A stretch of 38,008 nucleotides of DNA from Terriglobia bacterium (GCA_020072805.1 JAIQGC010000036.1:1-38008), one strand, 5' to 3'; shown: positions 16,573 through 25,194, numbered from the stretch's first letter. The notes: generated by a model not told the origin, from the letters alone. A program made the numbers and translations.

Positions 16573-18786
16573 TCATCCCCCCGCCAGAACCGCGCTCACT
16601 TTCTCCACCAGCGTTTTCCGCGAAAACGGTTTTTGCAGCGGGCGAGCCTGCGCCGACTCCCCCTCCGGCTGCCCCGTGGAATACTCGGAATAGCCGGACA
16701 TGAACACCACCTTCGTACCCGGACGGAGCGCCTTCAATTGCCCGGCCAGTTCCAGCCCGCCCATGCGCGGCATGACCATGTCGCTCACCAGCAGGTGAAT
16801 GGTTCCTTCGTGCCGCGCGGCAACCTCCATCGCTTCCACCCCGTCCTTCGCTTCCAGAACGCAATACCCGTTTTCCCTCAGAAAGTCGGCGGCCAGCTCA
16901 CGAACCCCCGTTTCGTCTTCCACCACCAGCACGGTTTCATTCCCCCGCGGAATCTCCGCCGCCCTGCTTTCTTCCCCCGTCGTTGCCTCTTCTCCTGCGG
17001 ACACGGGCAAATAGATTTCAAATGTCGCTCCCTCTCCCGGAGCGCTTTCCACGCGGATAAAACCGCCGCTCTGCTGCACCACGCCATAGACTGTCGCCAG
17101 GCCCAGCCCGGTTCCCTTGCCCACATCCTTGGTGGTGAAGAACGGCTCGAAGATGTGCGCTTTGGTTTCCGCGTCCATGCCATGGCCCTGGTCCGCCACG
17201 GAGAGCAGCACGTACCGCCCCGGCGAAAGCGGCGGGCGCTTGTTCGCCTCCGCTTCGTCCAGGGTGACGGTTCGCGTGCCCACCACGATCCGGCCTCCCC
17301 CGGGCATGGCATCGCGCGCGTTCACCGCCAGATTCAGCACCACCACTTCGATCTGCCCCGGATCGGCGTACACCGTGGCCGCCTCCGGGCCCGGCTGGAA
17401 AACAAATTCGATGTGCTCCCCGATCAATCGCGGCAGCATCTTGCCCATGTCCGCGACCACCGCATTCAAATCCAGGATGCGCGGCTGCAGCATCTGCTTC
17501 CGGCTGAAGCTCAGCAGTTGCCTGGTCAGCGTCACCGCCCTCCCCGCGGCCTTCTGCATCTGCTCCACGCTGCGCCGGCTGCGGGCGTCGCTGCCCACGC
17601 GGTCGGCCAGAATATCCCCGTTGCCCACGATGATGGTCAGCAGATTATTGAAGTCATGGGCCACTCCTCCGGCCAGCCGGCCCACCGCCTCCATCTTCTC
17701 GCCCTGCCGGATGCGCTCTTCCAGTTGCCTCTGCTCACCCAGCGTCTTCTTCAGGTTGCTGCGCATGCGGTCGAAGGCTCCGGTCACTTCCGCCACTTCG
17801 TCCCCTCCCCCGCTCTCCAGCGGATAGTTGAAGTCACCGTGCTGTAGCGCGCGAACTCCCACGACCAGATTCGCCAGCGGCCGGGTGAACGTGTCCGAAA
17901 TCCAGAAGGCCAGAAGGCTTCCGGCCAGCACCGTCACAATTCCCAGCCCCAGCAGGAGACGGTTCAGCTCGCGGAGAAATCCCGCGGCCTTATCGAGCGA
18001 CCGTAAAACGCTCAGCGAGACAGGCTCGCCGTCATCGGAAAACAGGCGCATGCTGGTCACCAGATAGCGCTCGCTTCCCAGGGCCACCTCCTGCGGCTCC
18101 AGCTGCTGGACTCCCACGCCTCCGCCCATCTGCCGCGTCCACTCCGCCTGCTGCACGGGTTGCAGCGTGCTGGCCACCAGCGTCCCTCCATAGCGGAACG
18201 CCACTTCGCTGGCCGCCAGATTGCCGAAGTCCCGCGCGGCCCGCCCATCGATTTCATGTCCCACGGCCAGATAGCCGATGGCCGAGTTTTCCGAGGCCGC
18301 GCCCAGATAGATGGGCTGAATCCACACTTCGAAAAGATGCCCGCCGCTGTACCACCAATTGCGCGCCTCCGCTCGGCGCAGCGAATGTTGCAGCAATTCC
18401 TGCGCGGTGCCTCGCGCCATCGCCCCGTCGCTCGCCTGCAAGGCCGCCACCCGGCCCATGCGGTCGCCCAGCACCAGCAAATCGCTGCCGCTCGTGCGCC
18501 AGATGCCGGCGGAGGCGTCCTGAATCGTGGCGGCGTCCCGCGTGGTCATCAAGGCCCGCACGATGGGCAGATCCGCCAGCAATTCCGCGGACCGCGTCAG
18601 CGCCAATTCCCGCTGCCGTTCGAAACTTTGGTAGGTATTGATCGAGTATTGCAGGTCGTCCCGGAGCGTCTGGCGCAACTGTATCTCCACGCTGTAGCGC
18701 ACGATCCACAGCGCCGCGCTGCTCAGCCCGGCGGAGATCGCCACCAGCGAAAGGAGAAATTTTGTGCGCAGCCGAATCTTTCTCAA
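16573..18786 (-). CDS. Hybrid sensor histidine kinase with C-terminal receiver domain
   Basis: About 737 residues from TTG 18786, which has GAGGGAAG 5 nt upstream and puts KIRLRTKFLL directly before the first membrane helix. The frame stays open to TTG 18852. Order: TM1 (about 10-28), an extracytoplasmic sensor domain (about 30-270), TM2 (about 275-298), HAMP (to about 348), a dimerisation helix with phospho-accepting His 377 in GGVAHDFNNLL, and an HATPase domain with N box NLAVNARDAMP, G1 box ADQGHGM and G2 GTGLGLATVYG. The receiver has DE near its start, phospho-Asp 669 in VSDMVMPRMGG and a KPF motif near the end. It heads the operon with the porin and cupredoxin. No separate response regulator is nearby, so the output partner is unknown. 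The sensor fold looks like Cache-type, but that is not proven. Confidence 0.88.
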   Translation of the reverse strand: MRKIRLRTKFLLSLVAISAGLSSAALWIVRYSVEIQLRQTLRDDLQYSINTYQSFERQRELALTRSAELLADLPIVRALMTTRDAATIQDASAGIWRTSGSDLLVLGDRMGRVAALQASDGAMARGTAQELLQHSLRRAEARNWWYSGGHLFEVWIQPIYLGAASENSAIGYLAVGHEIDGRAARDFGNLAASEVAFRYGGTLVASTLQPVQQAEWTRQMGGGVGVQQLEPQEVALGSERYLVTSMRLFSDDGEPVSLSVLRSLDKAAGFLRELNRLLLGLGIVTVLAGSLLAFWISDTFTRPLANLVVGVRALQHGDFNYPLESGGGDEVAEVTGAFDRMRSNLKKTLGEQRQLEERIRQGEKMEAVGRLAGGVAHDFNNLLTIIVGNGDILADRVGSDARSRRSVEQMQKAAGRAVTLTRQLLSFSRKQMLQPRILDLNAVVADMGKMLPRLIGEHIEFVFQPGPEAATVYADPGQIEVVVLNLAVNARDAMPGGGRIVVGTRTVTLDEAEANKRPPLSPGRYVLLSVADQGHGMDAETKAHIFEPFFTTKDVGKGTGLGLATVYGVVQQSGGFIRVESAPGEGATFEIYLPVSAGEEATTGEESRAAEIPRGNETVLVVEDETGVRELAADFLRENGYCVLEAKDGVEAMEVAARHEGTIHLLVSDMVMPRMGGLELAGQLKALRPGTKVVFMSGYSEYSTGQPEGESAQARPLQKPFSRKTLVEKVSAVLAGG

Positions 18787-18949
18787 GGCGTCTTCCCTCG
18801 ACCGCAAACTGGACCTTGACCGGCGAGCCTCTCCCCACGGAAAGGCAGGCAACTACATGCCCAGCGCCTGCGGATTCATCCTTCTCCGCGGCGCACCCCA
18901 AAATACAAAACGCCCCCCGCAGCGTTCTTCCCCCGGGGGGACAACTTCG

Positions 18950-18978
18950 ACTATAGAGCGGGCGCTCCGCCGCAACAA
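18950..18978 (-). promoter_or_regulatory. Sigma70-like promoter of the kinase-porin-cupredoxin operon
   Basis: On the minus strand TTGTTG (18973-18978) and TATAGT (18950-18955) are separated by exactly 17 nt. This gives a start near 18943 and a leader of about 155 nt before the preferred kinase start at 18786. The leader contains ATGAATCCGCAG... ending in TAG just before TTG 18852, a possible 8-codon leader peptide in the same frame. Confidence 0.55.
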
Positions 18979-19150
18979 TTTTTCCGAACGATAACTGTTC
19001 CTGTGAGTTACTTACCGATGCGCGCCATTCCGCGCGGTCGGCGCCCCGGAAACAGGATTGCCGGCGCTGCTTTTCTTTTTCTTTCCCCGCCGCTCCCCAT
19101 CCCCGACCTCTTCCGCTACAATCACTCCGCACCCAGGAGCGCCCCTGCGC

Positions 19151-20455
19151 ATGACCAACCCCGCCGACTCTTCCTCCCCCGCTGCCCAATCCCCGCGTGG
19201 CATCTTCAGCCTCTCCTGGCTCGCCCAAGCCTCCGCCCCCGAGCGCCAGTCCCTCGTCGCCGGCGGCCTCGGCTGGATGCTCGACGCCATGGACGTCATG
19301 CTCTACTCCCTCGTCCTCACCTACCTCATCCGCAATTTCGGCATGGACACCGCCACCGCCGGTTTCCTCAACTCCCTCACCCTCGCTGCCTCGGCTATCG
19401 GCGGCTTCCTCTTCGGCGTCGTCGCCGACCGCATCGGCCGCACCCGCTCCCTCATGCTCTCCATCCTCGTCTATTCCCTCGCCAGCGCCGCCTGCGGCCT
19501 CTCCCACAACGTCACCCAGCTCGCCTCCTTCCGCTTCCTCCTCGGCCTAGGCATGGGTGGAGAATGGACCACCGCCGCCGCGCTCATCGCCGAAACCTGG
19601 CGCCCCGCGCATCGCGGCAAAGCCCTCGGCCTTATGCAGTCGGCCTACGCCATCGGCGAAGCCATCGCCGCCCTCGTCGTCCTCTTCGTTCTCCCCCATT
19701 TCGGCTGGCGCGCCGTATTTTTCGTCGGTGTTCTCCCCGCTCTCCTCGTTCTGTGGATTCGCCGCCGCGTCCCCGAGCCGGAACTCTGGCTCCAGCGCAG
19801 CCGCTCCTCCGCATCGCAATCACAATCGCCATCCTCCCAGCCACCCTCCTCCCCCTGGAAACTTCTGCGCGGCCCCGTCCTGCGCAACGGCCTCCTGGCC
19901 ACGGCCATGAACGCCTGCGGCATGTTCGGCTATTGGGGCCTCTTCACCTGGATTCCCGCCTACCTTTCGCTCCCCGTCGAACAGGGCGGCCGCGGCCTCA
20001 GCCTCGTCAAGACCACCTCCTTTTTCCTTCTGCTCACTTTTGGCAAATGGCTCGGCTACGCCCTCTTCGGCTTCTTCGCCGACGCCATCGGCAGAAAAAA
20101 ACCCTACTTCCTCTATCTGCTCACCGCCGCCGCCCTCGTTCCCCTCTACGCCTCCGTCCACCGCCCCCTCTGGCTGCTGCTCCTGGGCCCGCTGGTGGCC
20201 TTCTTCGGCACCGGCTTCTTTTCCGGCTACGCCGCCATCGCCAGCGAAATTTTTCCCGGAGAAATCCGCGCCGCCGCCATGGGCTTGAGCTACAACATCG
20301 GCCGCGGCCTCTCCGCCGCGGCTCCCTTTGCCGTCGGCGCCCTCGCCAAACACTACGGGCTCGGCCCCGCCTTCTTCTTGCAGGCCGCCGCCTTCTTCCT
20401 CGCCGCCCTGCTCACGCTCGCGCTCCCCGAAACACGCGGCAAGCAATTGGATTGA
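19151..20455 (+). CDS. Major facilitator superfamily transporter (metabolite:H+ symporter type)
   Basis: The 434-residue protein has about twelve hydrophobic helices in two halves. The loop after TM2 carries the MFS motif FGVVADRIGRTRS, and the matching loop in the second half has FGFFADAIGRKKP. The central loop (about 215-240) is hydrophilic and Ser/Gln/Pro-rich. Sequence style (LDAMDVMLYS in TM1, GLGMGGEWTTAAALI) fits the sugar/aromatic acid:H+ symporter families. ATG 19151 is preceded by CAGGAG about 11 nt upstream; upstream in-frame codons belong to a non-coding stretch. TACAAT at 19117 could be its -10. The substrate cannot be told. Transcribed divergently from the sensor kinase operon. 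Confidence 0.85.
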   Translation: MTNPADSSSPAAQSPRGIFSLSWLAQASAPERQSLVAGGLGWMLDAMDVMLYSLVLTYLIRNFGMDTATAGFLNSLTLAASAIGGFLFGVVADRIGRTRSLMLSILVYSLASAACGLSHNVTQLASFRFLLGLGMGGEWTTAAALIAETWRPAHRGKALGLMQSAYAIGEAIAALVVLFVLPHFGWRAVFFVGVLPALLVLWIRRRVPEPELWLQRSRSSASQSQSPSSQPPSSPWKLLRGPVLRNGLLATAMNACGMFGYWGLFTWIPAYLSLPVEQGGRGLSLVKTTSFFLLLTFGKWLGYALFGFFADAIGRKKPYFLYLLTAAALVPLYASVHRPLWLLLLGPLVAFFGTGFFSGYAAIASEIFPGEIRAAAMGLSYNIGRGLSAAAPFAVGALAKHYGLGPAFFLQAAAFFLAALLTLALPETRGKQLD

Positions 20456-20531
20456 TGGAATTGGAAAACAGGAAGGAAAAACCAGTGAAAAAAATGCCTG
20501 CCACGTCAAGAAATAACTAAGGTTCAAAATA

Positions 20532-20589
20532 CGCTGTCATCCTGAGCGCAGCGATTGGAGATTCCGACCGGGTCGGAAAGGATCTCAAC
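20532..20589 (+). repeat. Dispersed intergenic repeat, copy 1
   Basis: Starts CGCTGTCATCCTGAG, contains AGATTCCGAC and ends GTCGGAAAGGATCTCAAC. TTCCGAC-CGG-GTCGGAA forms a 7-bp hairpin. It is shared with the copy at 22991-23065, which differs in the middle. It lies between the ends of the convergent MFS and DUF3891 genes. Repeats of this wording are, from memory, common in Acidobacteriota and related genomes. Confidence 0.7.
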
Positions 20590-20621
20590 CGTAACTGTTG
20601 GCAACACGCCCCATTTCGCTT

Positions 20622-21425
20622 CTACTTCGCGCTAATCGTAAACTCCAGCAACTCCTCTTTCGCTTGCCCCAGCGCCTCGCGCAACTCCGCATCGTCGCGG
20701 TAACTCCTTCGCGGAATCCGCCGCGCCTTGATGCCCATCTCCAGCGCCTCCCGCCGGAACGGATACGGCGCAATTGTCACCTTATTCTCTCCGCTGGGCC
20801 GCAACTGCCATTGCGCGTCCTGCTGGTCATCGAGCGGCGCCGGAGCCAGCGTCCCGGCCGCGGGCGGCGCCATGCAGAAATACAGCGAAAGCCGGTCCAC
20901 CATCTGCAATCTCTTATAGTTGGCCCACAGCGCGCGCTCCTCCGCCTCGCCGAATCCCTTCCCCGCGCCCAATTGCCCGCGCAGATGCTGCTGCTGATCC
21001 TCCATCCGCTCGCGAAAGCCCTTCACAATCGCTTCCATCTCCGGCGAGTACCGCTCCAGCTTCAGCCCCGGGTCGGTCCCGTAGCGCTGCGAATAAATTC
21101 CCGTGCAGTGCATGCTCACCAGCAACCCCGCGTACCAATCCAGTTTCAGCACATTCTTGATCCCCTGCTGGTAGAACGACAGGTGCTCCGCGATCGCCAC
21201 GGCCGTGAATTGCCACGGCTCGCGCGTTGCCGGATCGATCCGCGGACTCTCATCCCATTCCCGCCACCCGTTGTCGTGCTCCGCCGCAGCCAGCCGGAAC
21301 GATTCGAACGGCTCCGGCCGCGCAAACGTCTCGTTGCCCCATTCTGTCGCGAACTCCCCGGACAGCGCCGCATGATCGGTCTGCCGGATCAGCAGAAAAC
21401 AATCTTCGCGGCTCTGCACGATCAT
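20622..21425 (-). CDS. DUF3891 family protein
   Basis: The 267-residue cytosolic protein has no signal or membrane segment. The N-terminal half has histidine-rich motifs typical of the family: RQTDHAALSGEFA near residues 14-26, AAAEHDNGWREWDESP around 46-61 and LVSMHCTGIYSQRYG around 103-117. Together these may form a metal-binding HD-like pocket. The remainder is helical with RLSLYFCMAPP near 178-188. The family has no assigned biochemical function to my knowledge. The gene is alone, convergent with the MFS gene and upstream of tRNA-Leu on the other strand. No paralogue is seen nearby. Assignment is by recollection of the family pattern. Confidence 0.7.
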   Translation of the reverse strand: MIVQSREDCFLLIRQTDHAALSGEFATEWGNETFARPEPFESFRLAAAEHDNGWREWDESPRIDPATREPWQFTAVAIAEHLSFYQQGIKNVLKLDWYAGLLVSMHCTGIYSQRYGTDPGLKLERYSPEMEAIVKGFRERMEDQQQHLRGQLGAGKGFGEAEERALWANYKRLQMVDRLSLYFCMAPPAAGTLAPAPLDDQQDAQWQLRPSGENKVTIAPYPFRREALEMGIKARRIPRRSYRDDAELREALGQAKEELLEFTISAK

Positions 21426-21582
21426 CGCTGGATTCCTTTCCCGGGGTTTCGCGGCTTTACCGCCCGCACAGGTCTCTTTCCCCTCTTATACCTTATTCCC
21501 CTCTCCATCACACCAGCCTCGCAAGGGACTGGTTCATTCCCCGCCACTCCCGGTATAGTGTTGATGTGCAGGTCCCCTCCGC

Positions 21583-21669
21583 GCGGGAGTGGCGGAACTG
21601 GCAGACGCACCAGCCTTAGGAGCTGGCGGCCGCAAGGCCATAGGGGTTCAAATCCCTTCTCCCGCACCA
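21583..21669 (+). tRNA. tRNA-Leu (anticodon TAG)
   Basis: Acceptor GCGGGAG pairs with CTCCCGC. The anticodon arm CCAGCCTTAGGAGCTGG has TAG in the loop. The long variable arm (CGGCCGCAAGGCC) marks a class II tRNA, the T arm is GGGGTTCAAATCCC, and CCA is encoded. Length is 87 nt. A TATAGT box at 21553-21558 is a plausible -10; no good -35 was found. Confidence 0.95.
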
Positions 21670-21673
21670 TATC

Positions 21674-21681
21674 TTTTTTTT
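21674..21681 (+). terminator. T-run ending tRNA-Leu transcript
   Basis: A run of eight T starts 4 nt after the tRNA CCA end. With the stable tRNA fold upstream it probably serves as an intrinsic terminator. Confidence 0.4.
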
Positions 21682-21789
21682 CATAAACCGGGGCTTTCCC
21701 CTTTTCTCCCGCCCCGTTTTGCGATATGACTGCTTGTCAATAACCGCCGTCTTCCCGGCGCGCAATGATTCCAATTCAAGGATACGGTC

Positions 21790-22917
21790 ATGGGCCAAAG
21801 CGTGCGTGAAATCCTGAGTCTCTACAATCCCTCAACCTCCCTGGAGCGCGCCTGGACCATCCCCGCTCCCTGGTATTTCGACGAGCGCATCGCCGCTCTC
21901 GAACGCGACGCCGTCTTCGCCGGCGCCTGGCAGGTCGCCGGCCGCGCCGATCAGGTCCGCGTGCCGGGCCAATTCTTCACCGCCGATGTCGCCGGCGAAC
22001 CCCTCGTCGTCGCCCGCGGCGAGGACGGCGTCCTCCGCGCCTTCTTCAACGTCTGCCGCCATCACGCCGCCGCCGTCGTTCCCGAAGCCCGCGGCTGCGC
22101 CAAGAATTTCCGCTGCCCCTATCACGGCTGGACCTATGGCACCGACGGCGCCCTCAAGGGCATGGTCGAATTCGAGGGCGTCCGCGATTTCGACCGCGCC
22201 CAGAACGGCCTCATCCCCGTTCGCCTGGATGTCTGGGAAAATTTCATCTTCGTCAATCTCGATGGCCGCGCCGCCCCCCTCGCCGAATTCCTCGGCCAGG
22301 CCGCCCCGCTCACCGCTCCCCTCGAACTCTCCCAATCTCTCCGCTTCTTCGACCGCCGCGTCTACACCCTCAACTGCAACTGGAAGGTCTATATCGACAA
22401 CTACCTCGACGGCGGCTATCACGTCCCCCACGCCCATAAGGATCTCAGCAGCGTCATCGACTATCCCAACTACACCATCGAAAACTACGAACGCTGCTGC
22501 CTGCAATCCAGCCCCCTCGCCTCGGATAACTCCTCCGACGCCGCCACGGCCGCCACCCGCCAGGGCCGCGCCTTCTACCTCTGGATCTATCCCAATTTCA
22601 TGATCAACTCCTACGCCGGCGTCATGGACACCAACCTCGTCCTCCCCCTCGGCGTCAACAAATGCGCCGTCATCTTCGACTACTATTTCTCCGACCTCTC
22701 CCCCGCCACCGAAGCCCGCAATCGCCAGAGCATCGCCGTCAGCGAAAAAGTTCAGGACGAGGACATGGCCATCTGCGATTCCGTCCAGCGCGGCCTGGCC
22801 TCCCGCGCCTATCTCGCCGGACGCCTCTCCGTCCGCCGCGAAGCCGGCGAATACCTCTTCCACCACCTCCTCCACGCCGACCTCACCGCCGCCCTGGCCC
22901 GCTCCCCGGTACCCTGA
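21790..22917 (+). CDS. Rieske non-haem iron oxygenase, choline-monooxygenase-like
   Basis: The 375-residue alpha-type subunit has Rieske [2Fe-2S] ligands C89-R-H91 and C109-PY-H112 (CPYHGWTYG). The mononuclear iron site is in NYLDGGYHVPHAH with H211 and H216, the bridging Asp 207, and a likely carboxylate at D330 in EDMAICDSVQ. The NYLDGGYHVP wording is very close to plant choline monooxygenase and bacterial GbcA/carnitine-type oxygenases, which oxidise quaternary ammonium compounds. A reductase is needed, but none is next to it. The start is supported by CAAGGA before the ATG. The gene stands between tRNA-Leu and a repeat, without operon partners. The substrate is inferred only from motif similarity. 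Confidence 0.85.
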   Translation: MGQSVREILSLYNPSTSLERAWTIPAPWYFDERIAALERDAVFAGAWQVAGRADQVRVPGQFFTADVAGEPLVVARGEDGVLRAFFNVCRHHAAAVVPEARGCAKNFRCPYHGWTYGTDGALKGMVEFEGVRDFDRAQNGLIPVRLDVWENFIFVNLDGRAAPLAEFLGQAAPLTAPLELSQSLRFFDRRVYTLNCNWKVYIDNYLDGGYHVPHAHKDLSSVIDYPNYTIENYERCCLQSSPLASDNSSDAATAATRQGRAFYLWIYPNFMINSYAGVMDTNLVLPLGVNKCAVIFDYYFSDLSPATEARNRQSIAVSEKVQDEDMAICDSVQRGLASRAYLAGRLSVRREAGEYLFHHLLHADLTAALARSPVP

Positions 22918-22990
22918 CACACCCCGGCCATGACGCACCGGACACCAGGGCACAACCCGGCCCGCCCTGACAGACTCCACAAAAAACAAG

Positions 22991-23065
22991 CGCTGTCATC
23001 CTGAGTCCCGGTGCCTTTTACCGGGACGATCGAAGATTCCGACTCCTGTCGAAAAGGATCTCAAC
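22991..23065 (+). repeat. Dispersed intergenic repeat, copy 2
   Basis: Begins CGCTGTCATCCTGAG and ends GTCGAAAAGGATCTCAAC, as in copy 1 at 20532, with AGATTCCGAC inside. The middle differs and carries its own hairpin TCCCGGT...ACCGGGA. It lies between the Rieske gene and the end of purU. Confidence 0.7.
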
Positions 23066-23155
23066 TTCAATGTGTGGGGAAAATTTAAACCCGCAGACCA
23101 CCCGGACTTCTTCTTAGCCCGAATCCCGAATCTACCCAGCGACCGGTGCTCTTCC

Positions 23156-23179
23156 CACGAGTCACCAATCACGAGTCAC
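23156..23179. repeat. Short direct repeat CACGAGTCAC
   Basis: CACGAGTCAC occurs at 23156-23165 and 23170-23179, and AGTCAC again at 23181-23186, just before the purU stop. Low-complexity tandem sequence with no evident role. Confidence 0.5.
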
Positions 23180-23191
23180 AAGTCACTGCTT

Positions 23192-24046
23192 CTAGTCGAA
23201 AATCACCGTCTTCTTCCCATGCAGAATAATGCGGCTCTCGGCGTGCCATCCCACCGCCTTCGACAGCACCACCTTCTCCAGGTCCCGCCCCTTGGCCACC
23301 AGATCCTCCAGCTCGTCCCGGTGCGAAATCCGCGCCACTCCCTGCTCGATGATCGGCCCGTCGTCCAGCACTTCCGTCACGTAATGCGCCGTGGCCCCGA
23401 TCAGCTTCACGCCCCGCTCGAACGCCTGATGGTGCGGCTTGGCCCCGATGAACGCCGGCAAAAACGAATGGTGAATATTGATGATGCGGTTCGGATAATG
23501 CCGGATGAATTCCGCCGAAAGCACCTGCATGTACCGCGCCAGCACCACCAGCTCCACGCCATTCTCGCGCAGCAGCTCCAGTTGCCGCCGCTCCGCCTCC
23601 GCCTTGTTCTCCTTGCTCACCGCGATCACGTGATAGGGTATCCCGTAGAAATCCGCATGCCGCTTCGCATCCGTATGATTGCTCAGGATCAGCGGAATCT
23701 CGCAGCGCAGCTCCCCGCTGTGCCACCGGTAGAGCAGATCCACCAGGCAATGGTCGTATTTCGAAACCAGCAGCGCCACCCGCGGCTTGTGCGCCGATTG
23801 CGCCAGGTCCCATTTCGCCCGCAACCTCTCCGCAATCGGCCCAAACTCCCGCGGAAAATCCTTCAGCTCCATCCGGAACCCTGCAAGGTCCCATTCGATC
23901 CGCGCCAGAAACAATCCCTCTTCCTTGTCCACGTGCTGCTCGTAATGCAGAATATTGCCGTCATGCTTATAAATAAATTCCGCCAGGGCCGCGTTCAGCC
24001 CCTTCTGGTCCGGGCACTGCAACAACAAAATCGCGCTGTTTTTCAT
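23192..24046 (-). CDS. purU: Formyltetrahydrofolate deformylase
   Basis: The 284-residue cytosolic enzyme releases formate from 10-formyl-tetrahydrofolate, balancing one-carbon units and feeding PurT. The N-terminal ACT-like regulatory domain (about 5-85) begins AILLLQCPDQKGL. The C-terminal formyltransferase-fold domain has the catalytic Asn190 and His192 in NIHHSFLPAF and Asp228 in VLDDGPII. GAKPHHQAF and ATAHYVTE are typical of PurU rather than PurN. Length matches the family. A clear ribosome site GGAAGGAG lies 7 nt before the ATG. It is a single gene on this strand with its own promoter-like boxes. Confidence 0.92.
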   Translation of the reverse strand: MKNSAILLLQCPDQKGLNAALAEFIYKHDGNILHYEQHVDKEEGLFLARIEWDLAGFRMELKDFPREFGPIAERLRAKWDLAQSAHKPRVALLVSKYDHCLVDLLYRWHSGELRCEIPLILSNHTDAKRHADFYGIPYHVIAVSKENKAEAERRQLELLRENGVELVVLARYMQVLSAEFIRHYPNRIINIHHSFLPAFIGAKPHHQAFERGVKLIGATAHYVTEVLDDGPIIEQGVARISHRDELEDLVAKGRDLEKVVLSKAVGWHAESRIILHGKKTVIFD

Positions 24047-24071
24047 CCGACTACTCCTTCCAGGTCCCCCA

Positions 24072-24096
24072 ATTATACATTAAGTTGCGTTGTCAA
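24072..24096 (-). promoter_or_regulatory. Consensus -35 and -10 boxes with short spacer upstream of purU
   Basis: On the minus strand a perfect TTGACA (24091-24096) and a perfect TATAAT (24072-24077) lie only 13 nt apart. Normal spacing is 16-18, so this pair would be weak or need an activator, or only the -10 is used. It sits 26 nt upstream of the purU start codon. Confidence 0.35.
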
Positions 24097-24265
24097 CCAT
24101 CGCCTCCACCCGTCTCATGTTGGTGGGACAGGAGTTAGGCCTGTTCCTGACTACCCCTCTTGCCTTGCTTTGACTTACGTTGCGGCTGGAGTGCCTGCAA
24201 AGTTCATTCGCGAATGCTGACTGTAGGGCGATTTCATATGTCCGGTAAGTACGTTAATCAGGACT

Positions 24266-24931
24266 TTAGAAATATGAGGGGAGCAGCGCAGATAGCCCTA
24301 AAAACACAAGAAAGGCAATCACCAAGAACAGAACACTTCCAACCAGGCCCCATCCGATCGCGTTCCAACCGTTGGAGGGCATGGCATTTGGGTGAGTGGC
24401 TTGCCATTCGCTGAATTCCTTCTCCATTAGGACAGGGAAAATCAATAAGAATGCGACATGTGCACCGAATGCTACGAACCGTGACAGGAACTCGGGAATG
24501 AGCAACAGAACCCCAACCTCCGCTGCCGTCACGCCTAGTGCGAGGAGCATAACCTTCTTGGCGATTTGTTCGTGGCCCATACGGCGCAGGCTAACGGCCA
24601 CGACCAGTGCACCTGCGACAGGACCAAAGAAGAAAGCGATGTGCCCCGCAGCTTTCGGTCGCCACGGTGGTGCTGTAGCCATCTGGGAAAGCAGTGGCGC
24701 CGGAACTATCTGGGGCGCGACATTATCAGTTTGCCCGCGAGTCCCAATTCTGCGCAGATTCTCTTCTTCGCGAAAAGAGCTTATCTTTTCCGCGCTAATT
24801 CCACGCATTCCTAATTCCCTTGTGAGAAAGGCTTGGGCCTCGGAAGTCAATTGGTCTGATTCCATCGCCAATCGCAAGAGTTCTTCGTACGTTTTGGCTT
24901 GATATACCCCGGCGAGATCCCCACTCCGCAT
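24266..24931 (-). CDS. Integral membrane protein of unknown function
   Basis: About 221 residues from ATG 24931; TTG 24967 is an in-frame alternative, and neither has a good ribosome site. The N-terminal 90 residues are soluble (RSGDLAGVYQAKTYEELLRL, then an ELGMRGIS segment). The C-terminal part has four hydrophobic segments (about 98-115, 125-145, 150-165 and 195-218). Base composition is somewhat lower in GC than neighbours. No enzyme motif is recognised. It precedes (in minus sense) the purU promoter region and lies divergent from the tig operon. Confidence 0.6.
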   Translation of the reverse strand: MRSGDLAGVYQAKTYEELLRLAMESDQLTSEAQAFLTRELGMRGISAEKISSFREEENLRRIGTRGQTDNVAPQIVPAPLLSQMATAPPWRPKAAGHIAFFFGPVAGALVVAVSLRRMGHEQIAKKVMLLALGVTAAEVGVLLLIPEFLSRFVAFGAHVAFLLIFPVLMEKEFSEWQATHPNAMPSNGWNAIGWGLVGSVLFLVIAFLVFLGLSALLPSYF

Positions 24932-25032
24932 GGCGCGAATGATATTTAGCCCAAGCGATAAAAGCAAGTGCTCTCAGTGTCATAGCCGGGCGATGATTCG
25001 CTTGCCTCGTTCTCAACTCCCGGTAAGTCGGG

Positions 25033-25137
25033 TTACTGGACAAGCGGAATCACCGCGGGGGCCTCGCGTCGCCAAGATACCCGCATGAGCTTTGCACCAT
25101 CGTAGCCGCGGTTTACATGAAAAAGCGCAGTCTTCAT
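25033..25137 (-). CDS. Possible 34-residue small protein
   Basis: An ATG at 25137 opens 34 codons (starts MKTALFHVNRGYDG, ends VIPLVQ). A G-rich stretch (GGGGAGATGGGG) is just upstream. It lies divergent to the tig promoter. A chance frame of this size is common, so support is weak; it is listed because the region is otherwise empty. Confidence 0.15.
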   Translation of the reverse strand: MKTALFHVNRGYDGAKLMRVSWRREAPAVIPLVQ

Positions 25138-25164
25138 CGGTCCCCATCTCCCCTCCTCCCGCCG

Positions 25165-25194
25165 TTGACTGCCCCTCACACCCTGCCCTATACT
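25165..25194 (+). promoter_or_regulatory. Sigma70-like promoter of the tig-clpP-clpX block
   Basis: TTGACT (25165-25170) and TATACT (25189-25194) are separated by 18 nt. A start near 25201 gives a leader of about 182 nt before the tig ATG at 25383. The rest of the gap 24968-25382 holds no convincing gene besides the weak 34-codon frame. Confidence 0.6.
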
